NCBI RefSeq assembly: GCF_001581005.1 | Contig: NZ_LHZV01000062.1 | Span: 1 to 64,000, forward strand | Length of the DNA: 64,000 nt | Direction: 5' to 3' | Source: Acetobacter orleanensis | Lineage (GTDB): Bacteria > Pseudomonadota > Alphaproteobacteria > Acetobacterales > Acetobacteraceae | In this document: one piece after another, positions 32,207-39,166 of the stretch | How positions within the stretch are numbered: the first letter of the stretch is position 1 | Layout: each line of letters begins with the position of its first letter | Program-made: the position numbers and the translations under genes | Notes under the pieces: model-generated | The model's database searches: none | What the model was told of the DNA's origin: nothing | The model's input: only the letters and a program-made list of their open reading frames with translations

Positions 32207-32438
32207 ACGTTAGCGTCCTCGACTGATATTAAGGTGAGGAAAGAAGAAAAAAGCCGGCAGGCCGGTTTCGGACACTCAGCCAAGAGGCCCACTTTCTGTC
32301 AATCACACCAGATGAATAGCTGCCTCCATCTTCCGGGCTATTCTATAGCTGTTACAGCAAGGTAAGGGCGGTCAATCCTGCTGTAGCTGCATGATCACGG
32401 ACTGTAATGATTTATGTTATAACGCGTGAGGACAGGAC
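32207..32438 (-). promoter_or_regulatory. adhA upstream region
   Basis: 232 bases upstream of adhA, shared with the 3' end of the next minus-strand gene. It contains an inverted repeat TACAGCA/TGCTGTA separated by 19 nt (about 32354-32386) close to a TATAGAAT-like -10 candidate on the minus strand. No confident -35/-10 pair could be fixed. Suggestive of a regulated promoter, unproven. Confidence 0.3.
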
Positions 32439-32981
32439 TTAAAACACCCCGCCAAAAGGATATTCCTCCTCTGGAATAATGAGAGGGGTTTCCTCGTTTT
32501 TCCAAGAGCTGAAAAGGGTAATTTCGGAAACGTACTGGGTGGAAAATGTCTGTGGGTGATGCATCTGAATCCACTGGCTCACGGCAGGGGGCGGAACGTC
32601 CGTAACCTGCGCCAGAGGAATGGTAAGGGGGCTGTGTGCTCTGGGGTTCAGCATGCCTGAGCGTTGCATGGCGGCACGGATTTTCACGGAAAGGTGATCA
32701 ATCTGTGGCGCCTGTATCTTAACCCCGAGCGTGATTCGCCCAATGTGGTGTGAGAGTTCAAATCCATCTGTCGTGTAGGAAAGCGGCGCAGATGGGCAAA
32801 CGTTCCGCAAAGCATGATCAATTTCTTCCAGAACCGCAGGATTGGTGACGTTGCCTACCGTGCAGAGTGGCAAAAAGAGGTAAGACTCCGGGGTCCAGCT
32901 TTTGTCTGGAAAATGCGCCTGAAGCCCGAGTAGGGTTGTTCTCTGTTCCGCAGGAAGTGTCGCGCCAATTATAAGGTACAT
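32439..32981 (-). CDS. 2H-phosphoesterase (ThpR/LigT) fold protein lacking catalytic histidines
   Basis: 180 aa from the ATG at 32981, with GAGGG 7 nt upstream. The whole length lines up by eye with RNA 2',3'-cyclic phosphodiesterases: MYLIIGATLPAEQRTTLLGL at the N-terminus, then SYLFLPLCTVGNV where NLHLTLRFLGEV is expected, and SPLTIPLAQV where PHLTLAR is expected. Both HxT motifs are therefore missing their histidines (Phe and Pro instead). It may bind RNA or a nucleotide without hydrolysing it, or be a divergent member with relocated residues. Located between adhA and a divergent BI-1 gene; function unknown. Confidence 0.6.
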   Translation of the reverse strand: MYLIIGATLPAEQRTTLLGLQAHFPDKSWTPESYLFLPLCTVGNVTNPAVLEEIDHALRNVCPSAPLSYTTDGFELSHHIGRITLGVKIQAPQIDHLSVKIRAAMQRSGMLNPRAHSPLTIPLAQVTDVPPPAVSQWIQMHHPQTFSTQYVSEITLFSSWKNEETPLIIPEEEYPFGGVF

Positions 32982-33100
32982 CGTCAGGCCCTCATCAACT
33001 CTCAGGCTGGTTATGAAATAGGCCTTCCACCCTTGACGCAGGGGCAGGGCAGCCACAAGTATAAAACAACCCCGGCATGTCCGGACAAGGAGAGGAAAAA

Positions 33101-33877
33101 ATGTCGTTCAGTAACGACTACCGTTCACCCACAGCAGCTTCTGGCTGGAACGCTCAGGCTGGCGCGTTGGATGCAGGCCTGCGCGCCTACATGCTGCGTG
33201 TTTACAACTGGATGGCTTCTGGCCTGCTGCTGACAGGCATTGTGGCCTATGCCGTCGCCTTTACCGGCCTGCGGAACCTGTTTTTCCATCTGGTGCCCAT
33301 GGCGGGCGGTCTGGCTCTGCGCCCCACGCTGTTGGGTGATCTGGCCATGATTGCGCCGCTGGGCTTCGTGTTGGTGATGTCTTTTGGAGTGAACCGCCTG
33401 TCCAGACAGGGGGCTCAGGGTCTTTTCTGGGCTTTCTGCGCCACCATGGGTGCCAGCATGGCCAGCATTTTTCTGGTCTATACCGGCGTTTCCGTTGTGC
33501 GTGTGTTTCTGGTGACAGCCTGCACCTTCGGCGCAACGTCTCTGTGGGGTTACACGACCAAGGCGAACCTGCTGCGGTTCAGTTCCTTCCTGATGATGGG
33601 GCTGTTCGGTCTGGTGATTGCCGGTCTGGTCAATATCTTCCTGAAAAGTTCTGCGGTTTATTTTGTCTACAGCATCATCGGGGTGCTTATCTTCACGGCG
33701 TTCAGTGCGTTTGATGCGCAGCGCATCCGCGTGACCTATCCGCAGTATGCGGCGTATGAAGGGCCGGATGAAGCAGCAAAGCGCAGCGTGTATGACGCGC
33801 TGAGCCTGTATCTGAACTTTATCAACCTCTTCCAGTTCCTGCTCCAGTTCATGGGCGTGCGGAGTTCCAACGACTAA
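33101..33877 (+). CDS. Bax inhibitor-1/YccA family membrane protein
   Basis: Seven-TM protein of the TMBIM/BI-1 family, 258 aa from the ATG at 33101, which has a strong AAGGAGAGG ribosome site; an in-frame ATG at 33077 lacks one. Features: FVYSIIGVLIFTAFSAFDAQ with the conserved Asp pair region in TM6-7, and LYLNFINLFQFLLQFMG at the C-terminus. Bacterial members are thought to be pH-sensitive calcium leak channels or FtsH modulators; which applies here is unknown. Confidence 0.93.
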   Translation: MSFSNDYRSPTAASGWNAQAGALDAGLRAYMLRVYNWMASGLLLTGIVAYAVAFTGLRNLFFHLVPMAGGLALRPTLLGDLAMIAPLGFVLVMSFGVNRLSRQGAQGLFWAFCATMGASMASIFLVYTGVSVVRVFLVTACTFGATSLWGYTTKANLLRFSSFLMMGLFGLVIAGLVNIFLKSSAVYFVYSIIGVLIFTAFSAFDAQRIRVTYPQYAAYEGPDEAAKRSVYDALSLYLNFINLFQFLLQFMGVRSSND

Positions 33878-33895
33878 GGTTGGAAAGACAGAGGG

Positions 33896-33963
33896 CAGAC
33901 TCTTCGGGAAGAGGAGTCTGGATCAATCTGGAAAGCCCGGTCTGCAAAGGCCGGGCTTTTTTG
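33896..33963 (+). terminator. tandem hairpins and rho-independent terminator after BI-1 gene
   Basis: A first hairpin CAGACTC/GAGTCTG (33896-33920) is followed by AAAGCCCGG (33932-33940) pairing with CCGGGCTTT (33951-33959) and a run of T. Well placed, 19-85 bases after the stop. Confidence 0.85.
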
Positions 33964-34344
33964 TGTGACCAGCTATGCAGTGACGGAAAGGGCTTCTGCT
34001 CATTCGGAATGCGTTCAAAATAAGACTTATGTTGAACACGATGAAGTGGCTCACACCTCTGTGATTTGGTGTCGCACAACATAACACATTGATTCAATTA
34101 AGAAAAAAAATCAGGACATTTTCAGTATGAAATATTCTGTAATAAATAGTGAAGTCTTGTCACCCTCGAAATTCAGGGAAATAAGACAGTAACGAAATGT
34201 TCCTTAGGGAATAGATCGACTGTGACGAAAGGCTGATGGAACTTTTCGGACATTGAGAATCTGCGCTTTAGGAATAGAGTAGGGCGCAAGGCGTTTTCGC
34301 TGCCCGAGGAGCCTGTTGAACTGTCGTTCCGGTTCGGATTTCGC
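33964..34344 (+). promoter_or_regulatory. upstream region of the cya oxidase operon
   Basis: A long gene-free stretch, AT-rich between about 34080 and 34200, unlike the surrounding DNA. It holds a perfect 11-bp palindrome ATTGATTCAAT (34088-34098) and a possible promoter TTGTCA (34157-34162) with an 18-nt spacer and ATAAGA (34181-34186); the spacer carries a near-palindrome CCCTCGAAATTCAGGG that could be an operator. If this promoter is real the operon has a leader of about 310 nt. All inferred from motif appearance. Confidence 0.35.
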
Positions 34345-34369
34345 TCATCTCTTCATTTTGAGGAGATGA
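34345..34369 (+). promoter_or_regulatory. hairpin sequestering a Shine-Dalgarno site in the cyaB leader
   Basis: TCATCTCTTC (34345-34354) can pair with GAGGAGATGA (34360-34369) over 10 bp with one G-U and a 5-nt ATTTT loop. The right arm contains the AGGAG that would serve the small ORF starting at 34370. The pairing is visible; a role as RNA switch or thermometer-like element is inference. Confidence 0.45.
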
Positions 34370-34483
34370 ATGGTCCGGGTGGGGTTGCCGGCACTTTGGC
34401 ACCAAGGGAGCCGGAGCGCGGTTTCTTGCTGTTGTCGGGCTTCTATGGCAGCAGGAGCGAAGAGTCTTTGTGAGGCTAAGTAG
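34370..34483 (+). CDS. candidate 37-codon upstream ORF with Cys-Cys-Cys in the cyaB leader
   Basis: ATG at 34370 is 4 nt after AGGAG and opens a 37-codon frame ending TAG, 23 nt before cyaB. It encodes SAVSCCCRAS in the middle (codons TGC TGT TGT) and a fourth Cys near the end (KSLCEAK). Its ribosome site is buried in the hairpin just upstream. An overlapping 35-codon frame begins at 34366 but touches the SD directly. It may be chance; the combination of SD, hairpin and Cys run before a copper oxidase operon makes it worth testing. Confidence 0.3.
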   Translation: MVRVGLPALWHQGSRSAVSCCCRASMAAGAKSLCEAK

Positions 34484-34506
34484 ATGTCAGAACCAAGAGG
34501 CGTGCG

Positions 34507-35433
34507 ATGAAAAACAAGTTACTGGCGAGAATGGCGCGATTGGGCGGCCTATCGTCAGCGTTGCTGCTTGCCGGGTGTGAGATGGATGTCTTGGATCCGA
34601 AGGGCCCGGTTGGCGATGGGGTGAAATCACTGATTGCCACCTCTACAATCGCAATGCTGATTGTGGTCGTTCCGACCATCATTCTGTCTCTGGCTTTTGC
34701 CTGGCATTACCGCCAGTCAAACACCAGTGCGGAATACCTCCCCAAGTGGTCCCACTCCAACAAGGTCGAGCTGATCATCTGGGGCGTTCCGTCCCTGATC
34801 ATTCTCTTTCTTGCGGTGATCACCTACCAGACGAGTCATTCTCTTGACCCGTACAAACCGCTGGAAGCCGAAGCAACAACCAAGCCACTGCATGTGGAAG
34901 TTGTGGCGCTGGATTGGAAATGGCTGTTTATCTATCCGGAACAGGGTATTGCGACCGTCAACCAGCTGGCTATTCCGGTTAACACCCCCGTCGATTTCGT
35001 AATCACCTCTGATTCCGTGATGAACTCTTTCTTCATCCCGCGTCTTGGTTCCATGATTTACGCAATGGCCGGTATGCAGACCCAGCTTCACCTTCTGGCC
35101 AGTGAGCCGGGTGACTATCTGGGTGAATCCGCCAACTACAGCGGCCGTGGCTTTTCTGACATGAAATTCCGCACGCTGGCTGTAAGCGGTGATGAATTCA
35201 ACGCATGGGTTGATAAAGTGAAGTCTTCCTCCGAGCAGCTGGATGGTCAGACCTATCCGAAGCTTGCTGCCCCGAGCGAAGCAAATCCTGTCGAATATTT
35301 CGCACATGTTGAACCCGGATTGTTCAACACGATCGTGGCCAAATACAACAACGGCATGGTCATGGACAAAAGCACTGGCAAAATGCTTCAGGTGCAGCAG
35401 TCCGCGATGTCCGACATGAATATGAAGGAATAG
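34507..35433 (+). CDS. cyaB: cytochrome ubiquinol oxidase subunit II
   Basis: Quinol-oxidase-type subunit II of the heme-copper terminal oxidase, 308 aa. A lipobox-like LLLAGCEMD follows the signal segment, then two TM helices and a periplasmic cupredoxin domain. The CuA ligands of cytochrome c oxidases are absent (the [20 protein letters not shown] region has no CxxxC), as expected for a quinol oxidase. AAGAGG 6 nt upstream of the ATG. First gene of cyaBACD; cyoA is the equivalent name if the oxidase is bo3. Inner membrane. Confidence 0.94.
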   Translation: MKNKLLARMARLGGLSSALLLAGCEMDVLDPKGPVGDGVKSLIATSTIAMLIVVVPTIILSLAFAWHYRQSNTSAEYLPKWSHSNKVELIIWGVPSLIILFLAVITYQTSHSLDPYKPLEAEATTKPLHVEVVALDWKWLFIYPEQGIATVNQLAIPVNTPVDFVITSDSVMNSFFIPRLGSMIYAMAGMQTQLHLLASEPGDYLGESANYSGRGFSDMKFRTLAVSGDEFNAWVDKVKSSSEQLDGQTYPKLAAPSEANPVEYFAHVEPGLFNTIVAKYNNGMVMDKSTGKMLQVQQSAMSDMNMKE

Positions 35434-35438
35434 GATCT

Positions 35439-37430
35439 ATGCTAGGGAGACTATCGTTCTCGGCCATTCCGCTGGATGTGCCGATTCTCGTCGGCACGTT
35501 CTTGGGCGTTGCCATTATCGGTCTCGCGGTACTGGGGCTGATTACCTATTACGGCAAGTGGGGCTATCTCTGGAAAGAGTGGTTTACGACCGTTGACCAT
35601 AAGCGTCTGGCTGTCATGTACGTCGTGCTGGCGCTGGTTGCTCTGTTCCGCGGCTTTGCCGACGCCATCATGATGCGTACCCAGCTGGCCATGGCCTATG
35701 CTGGTAATCCGGGCTACCTGCCTCCACATCACTATGATCAGATCTTCTCCGCTCACGGAACGATCATGATCTTCTTCCTGGCTATGGCTTTCATGACCGG
35801 GCTGTTCAACTTCGTTGTGCCGCTTCAGATCGGCGCCCGCGACGTTGCCTTCCCGTTCCTGAACAACCTCAGCTTCTGGATGACGGCCATTGCCTTCATT
35901 CTGGTGAACGTCTCCCTGTTCATCGGTGAATTCTCACAGTGTGGCTGGCTGGCCTATCCTCCGCTGTCTGAAACGCAGTTCAGTCCGGGCGTTGGCGTGG
36001 ATTACTATATCTGGGCCATTCAGCTTTCCGGTGTCGGCACGTTGCTGACCGGCGTGAACTTCTTCGTGACGATCGTGAAGATGCGCGCTCCGGGCATGAC
36101 CTGGATGCGTATGCCGGTTTTCACATGGACAGCTTTCTGCGCTTCCATTCTGATCATGGTGTCCTTCCCCGTGCTGACGGTTGCCGTCGCTCTGCTGGGT
36201 CTGGACCGTTACTTCGGTATGCACTTCTTCACCAATGATGGTGGCGGCAACCAGATGCTGTATCTCAGCCTGATCTGGGCTTGGGGTCATCCTGAAGTTT
36301 ACATTCTTGTTATTCCCGCCTTTGGCGTGTTCTCTGAAGTTGTTCCTGCCTTCTCCGGCAAGCCGCTGTTCGGCTACGGCACCATGGTTTATGCAACCTG
36401 CTCCATCATGGTTCTGTCCTTCATCGTGTGGGTTCACCACTTCTTCACCATGGGTGCTGGTCCGGACGTGAATGCGTTCTTCGGCATTGCAACCATGATC
36501 ATCTCGATCCCGACAGGCGTGAAACTCTTTAACTGGATGTTCACGATGTATAAGGGTCGCGTCCAGTTTCATGCCTGCATGTACTGGGCCGTTGGCTTCA
36601 TGGTGACCTTCACCATCGGTGGTATGACCGGTGTGATGATGGCCATCCCGGGCGCTGACTTCGTTCTGCATAACTCCCTGTTCCTGATTGCTCACTTCCA
36701 TAACGTGATTATCGGCGGTGTGTATTTCGGTTACATCTGTGGCATGAACTTCTGGTTCCCGAAGGTCATGGGCTTCAAGATGAACGAGACATGGGGCATC
36801 CGTGCTTTCTGGTTCTGGTTCGTCGGCTTCTACTTTGCGTTCGTTCCGCTGTATGTGCTGGGCTTCGACGGTATGACCCGTCGTATGAACCACTACGACA
36901 ATCCGCAGTGGCACGTTCTGATGCTGATTGCTGAAGTTGGTGCGGTGCTGATCCTGCTCGGGATTGTGTGCCAGTTGACCCAGCTTTACGTGACAATCCG
37001 TGACCGCAACCTGCCCGCAAACCGTGATGTCACGGGTGATCCGTGGAATGGTCGTGCTCTGGAATGGTCCACGTCTTCTCCGCCGCCGCCGTACAACTTT
37101 GCTATTGTCCCGCACGTTCATGAACTCGATGCGTTCATGCATGACAAGGAAAACGGCATTGATACGCGTGGTGCCGGTGGGCCGTATGCTCCGATCCATA
37201 TGCCGAAAAACACGGCTGCCGGGTTCCTTGTCGGTGCGTTCAGCTTCATCTTCGGCTTTGCTGCAGTATGGTATATCTGGTGGCTGGCAGCTCTCGGCCT
37301 GATCGGTGTGATCGGGACGATTATTGCTCGCAGCGCCAACAAGGATATCGATTACTACATCCCTGCTGAAGAAGTTGCCCGGATCGAGAACGAGCATTCC
37401 CGTAAACTCATGGCACAGGCAGCTGAGTAA
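35439..37430 (+). CDS. cyaA: cytochrome ubiquinol oxidase subunit I
   Basis: Catalytic heme-copper subunit, 663 aa, about 15 TM helices. It oxidises ubiquinol and reduces O2 to water with proton pumping. Visible ligands: low-spin heme His in [14 protein letters not shown]; the CuB/tyrosine helix [27 protein letters not shown] with the two CuB histidines; and [11 protein letters not shown] with the heme a3/o and low-spin ligands. The D-channel segment NNLSFWMTA is present. Starts 5 nt after subunit II. Codon choice is notably biased to GGT/CGT-type codons compared with neighbours, consistent with high expression. Whether it carries heme A (ba-type) or heme O cannot be read from sequence; ctaA nearby favours heme A. 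Confidence 0.96.
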   Translation: MLGRLSFSAIPLDVPILVGTFLGVAIIGLAVLGLITYYGKWGYLWKEWFTTVDHKRLAVMYVVLALVALFRGFADAIMMRTQLAMAYAGNPGYLPPHHYDQIFSAHGTIMIFFLAMAFMTGLFNFVVPLQIGARDVAFPFLNNLSFWMTAIAFILVNVSLFIGEFSQCGWLAYPPLSETQFSPGVGVDYYIWAIQLSGVGTLLTGVNFFVTIVKMRAPGMTWMRMPVFTWTAFCASILIMVSFPVLTVAVALLGLDRYFGMHFFTNDGGGNQMLYLSLIWAWGHPEVYILVIPAFGVFSEVVPAFSGKPLFGYGTMVYATCSIMVLSFIVWVHHFFTMGAGPDVNAFFGIATMIISIPTGVKLFNWMFTMYKGRVQFHACMYWAVGFMVTFTIGGMTGVMMAIPGADFVLHNSLFLIAHFHNVIIGGVYFGYICGMNFWFPKVMGFKMNETWGIRAFWFWFVGFYFAFVPLYVLGFDGMTRRMNHYDNPQWHVLMLIAEVGAVLILLGIVCQLTQLYVTIRDRNLPANRDVTGDPWNGRALEWSTSSPPPPYNFAIVPHVHELDAFMHDKENGIDTRGAGGPYAPIHMPKNTAAGFLVGAFSFIFGFAAVWYIWWLAALGLIGVIGTIIARSANKDIDYYIPAEEVARIENEHSRKLMAQAAE

Positions 37431-38035
37431 TGGCGCACGACACAACTGTTCAGACCGCAGGCCACGACGAACACCATCACGAGTCCCCGGTGGTGTTCGG
37501 GTTCTGGGTCTATCTGATGACCGACTGCATTATCTTCGGCTCACTGTTTGCCGTGTTTGCAGTCTTGCATAACCAGGTTAACGGCGGCCCGAGCGGTCGT
37601 GACCTGTTTGAATATAAAGGACTGGCAGAGGAAACCGCTCTGCTGCTGATTTCTTCCATTACTTATGGGTTCGGCATGATTGCCGCCCATAAGAATGAAA
37701 TCAGTAAAGTCATCATGTGGCTGGGTGTTACCTTCCTTCTGGGTCTGGGCTTTGTTGGTCTGGAACTGAGCGAATTTGCACACATGATCCATGAAGGAAA
37801 CGGCCCGGACCGCAGCGCGTTCCTGTCCTCCTTCTTCACACTGGTGTCTACGCACGGTCTGCACGTAACGTGTGGTCTGATCTGGATTGTGACCCTCATC
37901 GTTCAGCTGATGGGTACGACCGAGATTCCGGAACGCATGATGAGCAAGCTCACCTGTCTGAGCCTGTTCTGGCACTTTCTGGATATCGTCTGGATCTGCG
38001 TCTTCACCTATGTCTATCTGGCGAGCATGATCTGA
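37430..38035 (+). CDS. cyaC: cytochrome ubiquinol oxidase subunit III
   Basis: 201 aa, five TM helices, the CyoC/CyaC type. GFWVYLMTDCIIFGSLFAVF and STHGLHVTCGLIWIV are family signatures. Its ATG overlaps the subunit I stop (TAATG), giving translational coupling. Structural subunit of the inner-membrane oxidase. Confidence 0.95.
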   Translation: MAHDTTVQTAGHDEHHHESPVVFGFWVYLMTDCIIFGSLFAVFAVLHNQVNGGPSGRDLFEYKGLAEETALLLISSITYGFGMIAAHKNEISKVIMWLGVTFLLGLGFVGLELSEFAHMIHEGNGPDRSAFLSSFFTLVSTHGLHVTCGLIWIVTLIVQLMGTTEIPERMMSKLTCLSLFWHFLDIVWICVFTYVYLASMI

Positions 38036-38367
38036 TGAGCGATCTTCATACATCCCCCTCGGGTGAGAGCCACGGTAGTGTATCGTCTTACATTATCGGG
38101 TTTGTTCTGGCTGTTATTCTGACGGTGGTGGCTTTTGGCGTTGTTATGAGCCATAGCCTCTCTCCTTCAGGCACGCTGACAGCACTTGCAGTTCTCGCTT
38201 TTGTTCAGGTGCTCGTGCATCTGCATTACTTCCTCCATATGGGGAGCGGGTCCGAACAGCGTTGGAACAACATGTGTTTCTTCTTCGCTGTTGGTTTCGT
38301 CGTAATTCTGATCATCGGCACCATGTTCATCATGAACAACACCGCCATGCACATGATGTCCCGCTAA
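38035..38367 (+). CDS. cyaD: cytochrome ubiquinol oxidase subunit IV
   Basis: 110 aa, three TM helices. LVHLHYFLHMGSGSEQRWN is the typical CyoD signature. The ATG overlaps the subunit III stop as TGATG. It ends the operon; no heme O synthase (cyoE/ctaB) follows, unlike the E. coli cyo operon. Two terminators lie directly downstream. Confidence 0.95.
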   Translation: MSDLHTSPSGESHGSVSSYIIGFVLAVILTVVAFGVVMSHSLSPSGTLTALAVLAFVQVLVHLHYFLHMGSGSEQRWNNMCFFFAVGFVVILIIGTMFIMNNTAMHMMSR

Positions 38368-38379
38368 AAAGGGACAGCT

Positions 38380-38452
38380 CTGCCGGTTTTGCATCGGCAG
38401 GGTCTTGTTTTTGGTAGGAAAAAGCCCCGGAAGAAATTCCGGGGCTTTTTTT
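38380..38452 (+). terminator. double terminator of the cya operon
   Basis: A weak hairpin CTGCCG/CGGCAG (38380-38400) followed by a T-rich stretch, then a very strong one: 14-bp perfect stem 38419-38432 / 38437-38450 closed by a GAAA tetraloop and followed by T-run. Confidence 0.93.
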
Positions 38453-38514
38453 GTGCTTCGGTTTTTGTCGTCCTGACCAGCCCTAGGCAAACTGCTGAGC
38501 CGGACTATCCTGCC

Positions 38515-38577
38515 GATGCCGATGCCGATGCCGATGCCGATGCCGATGCCGATGCCGAGGTGGAGGTGGAGGTGGAG
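38515..38577. repeat. intergenic hexanucleotide repeat (GATGCC)7 plus (GAGGTG)3
   Basis: Seven perfect copies of GATGCC (38515-38556) are followed without a gap by three copies of GAGGTG and a further GAG. It sits between the cya terminators and the fdxA terminator. A short open frame crosses it but has no ribosome site and no recognisable product, so I treat it as non-coding simple repeat. Confidence 0.9.
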
Positions 38578-38594
38578 CTCGTGAGAACCGTCCA

Positions 38595-38642
38595 AAAAAA
38601 ACGGCGCGGACCACCCGACTGGGGGTCAACGCGCCGTTTTTT
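38595..38642 (-). terminator. rho-independent terminator of fdxA
   Basis: AAAAAACGGCGCG (38596-38608) pairs with CGCGCCGTTTTTT (38630-38642) over 13 bp, with an inner GACC/GGTC stem; on the minus strand a T8 run follows. It lies 23 bases after the fdxA stop. Confidence 0.88.
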
Positions 38643-38665
38643 AAACCATCCCGAACGGGAGGTAA

Positions 38666-38998
38666 TTAGCCTTTATGCGGCTCCGGGGAGAGCAGGCCAG
38701 CCTTGTCGGGCTTGTCTTTCCACTCTTCCGAATCAGCCGGGGGTGTGCCCTTGCGGGTGATGTTCGGCCATTTGGTGGAATAGGATGCGTTGAGTTCTGC
38801 CCAAGCTGTCGCGCGATCATCACTGTCGGGGAAAATCGCTTCTGCGGGGCATTCAGGCTCACACACGCCGCAATCGATACATTCATCCGGGTTAATAACC
38901 AGGAAGTTTTCACCCGCGTAGAAGCAGTCAACAGGGCAGACTTCCACACAGTCCATGAATTTGCAGCGGATGCAGTTTTCAGTGACCACGTAGGTCAT
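38666..38998 (-). CDS. fdxA: 7Fe/8Fe ferredoxin FdxA
   Basis: Small soluble electron carrier, 110 aa. The start MTYVVTENC at 38998 is chosen because GGAG lies 6 nt upstream; longer in-frame starts are not typical. Cluster ligands: [17 protein letters not shown] and [15 protein letters not shown], the [3Fe-4S]/[4Fe-4S] pattern of Azotobacter-type FdI. In Alphaproteobacteria fdxA usually sits downstream of a SUV3-like helicase, as here; the small S4-domain gene often found between them is missing. Confidence 0.96.
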   Translation of the reverse strand: MTYVVTENCIRCKFMDCVEVCPVDCFYAGENFLVINPDECIDCGVCEPECPAEAIFPDSDDRATAWAELNASYSTKWPNITRKGTPPADSEEWKDKPDKAGLLSPEPHKG

Positions 38999-39052
38999 TG
39001 CCATCTCCGAAGGTTTCTGGGGGATCGGAGCACCTCCGGTCCCGGGACAAAT

Positions 39053-39076
39053 GGCATGGTCATTCCGGGCCATGCC
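39053..39076 (-). other. hairpin between helicase gene and fdxA
   Basis: GGCATGG (39053-39059) and CCATGCC (39070-39076) form a 7-bp stem with a 10-nt loop in the 168-base gap between the helicase stop and fdxA start. A smaller CGGAG/CTCCG hairpin lies nearer fdxA. Possible processing or partial termination site; no T-run. Confidence 0.3.
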
Positions 39077-39166
39077 ACCAAGGATGGCGAAGATATGAGG
39101 GGCTTTTTGTTCCGTGGCAACCCGCTTCTACGACGTATTACTGTTTCTTCCTGAGCAGGGCTGTAT

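Noticed and set aside
32240-32270. Possible attenuator (CCGG CCTG CCGG then T6) in the adhA leader
   Set aside because: Stem is only four base pairs; too weak to call a terminator.
26289-32425. Shared GTTATAACGCGT 12-mer at about 26289 and about 32414
   Set aside because: A 12-base match between two intergenic sites is expected by chance in 64 kb; no wider similarity around the two copies.
35934-37445. Long open frame (about 500 codons, His/Glu-rich) antisense to cyaA
   Set aside because: Shadow of the oxidase subunit I coding frame; composition is that of reversed codons, no ribosome site, no family resemblance.
38389-38760. Open frame with Asp-Ala and Glu-Val repeats across the GATGCC array
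   Set aside because: Created by the tandem repeat; no ribosome site and it runs antisense into fdxA.
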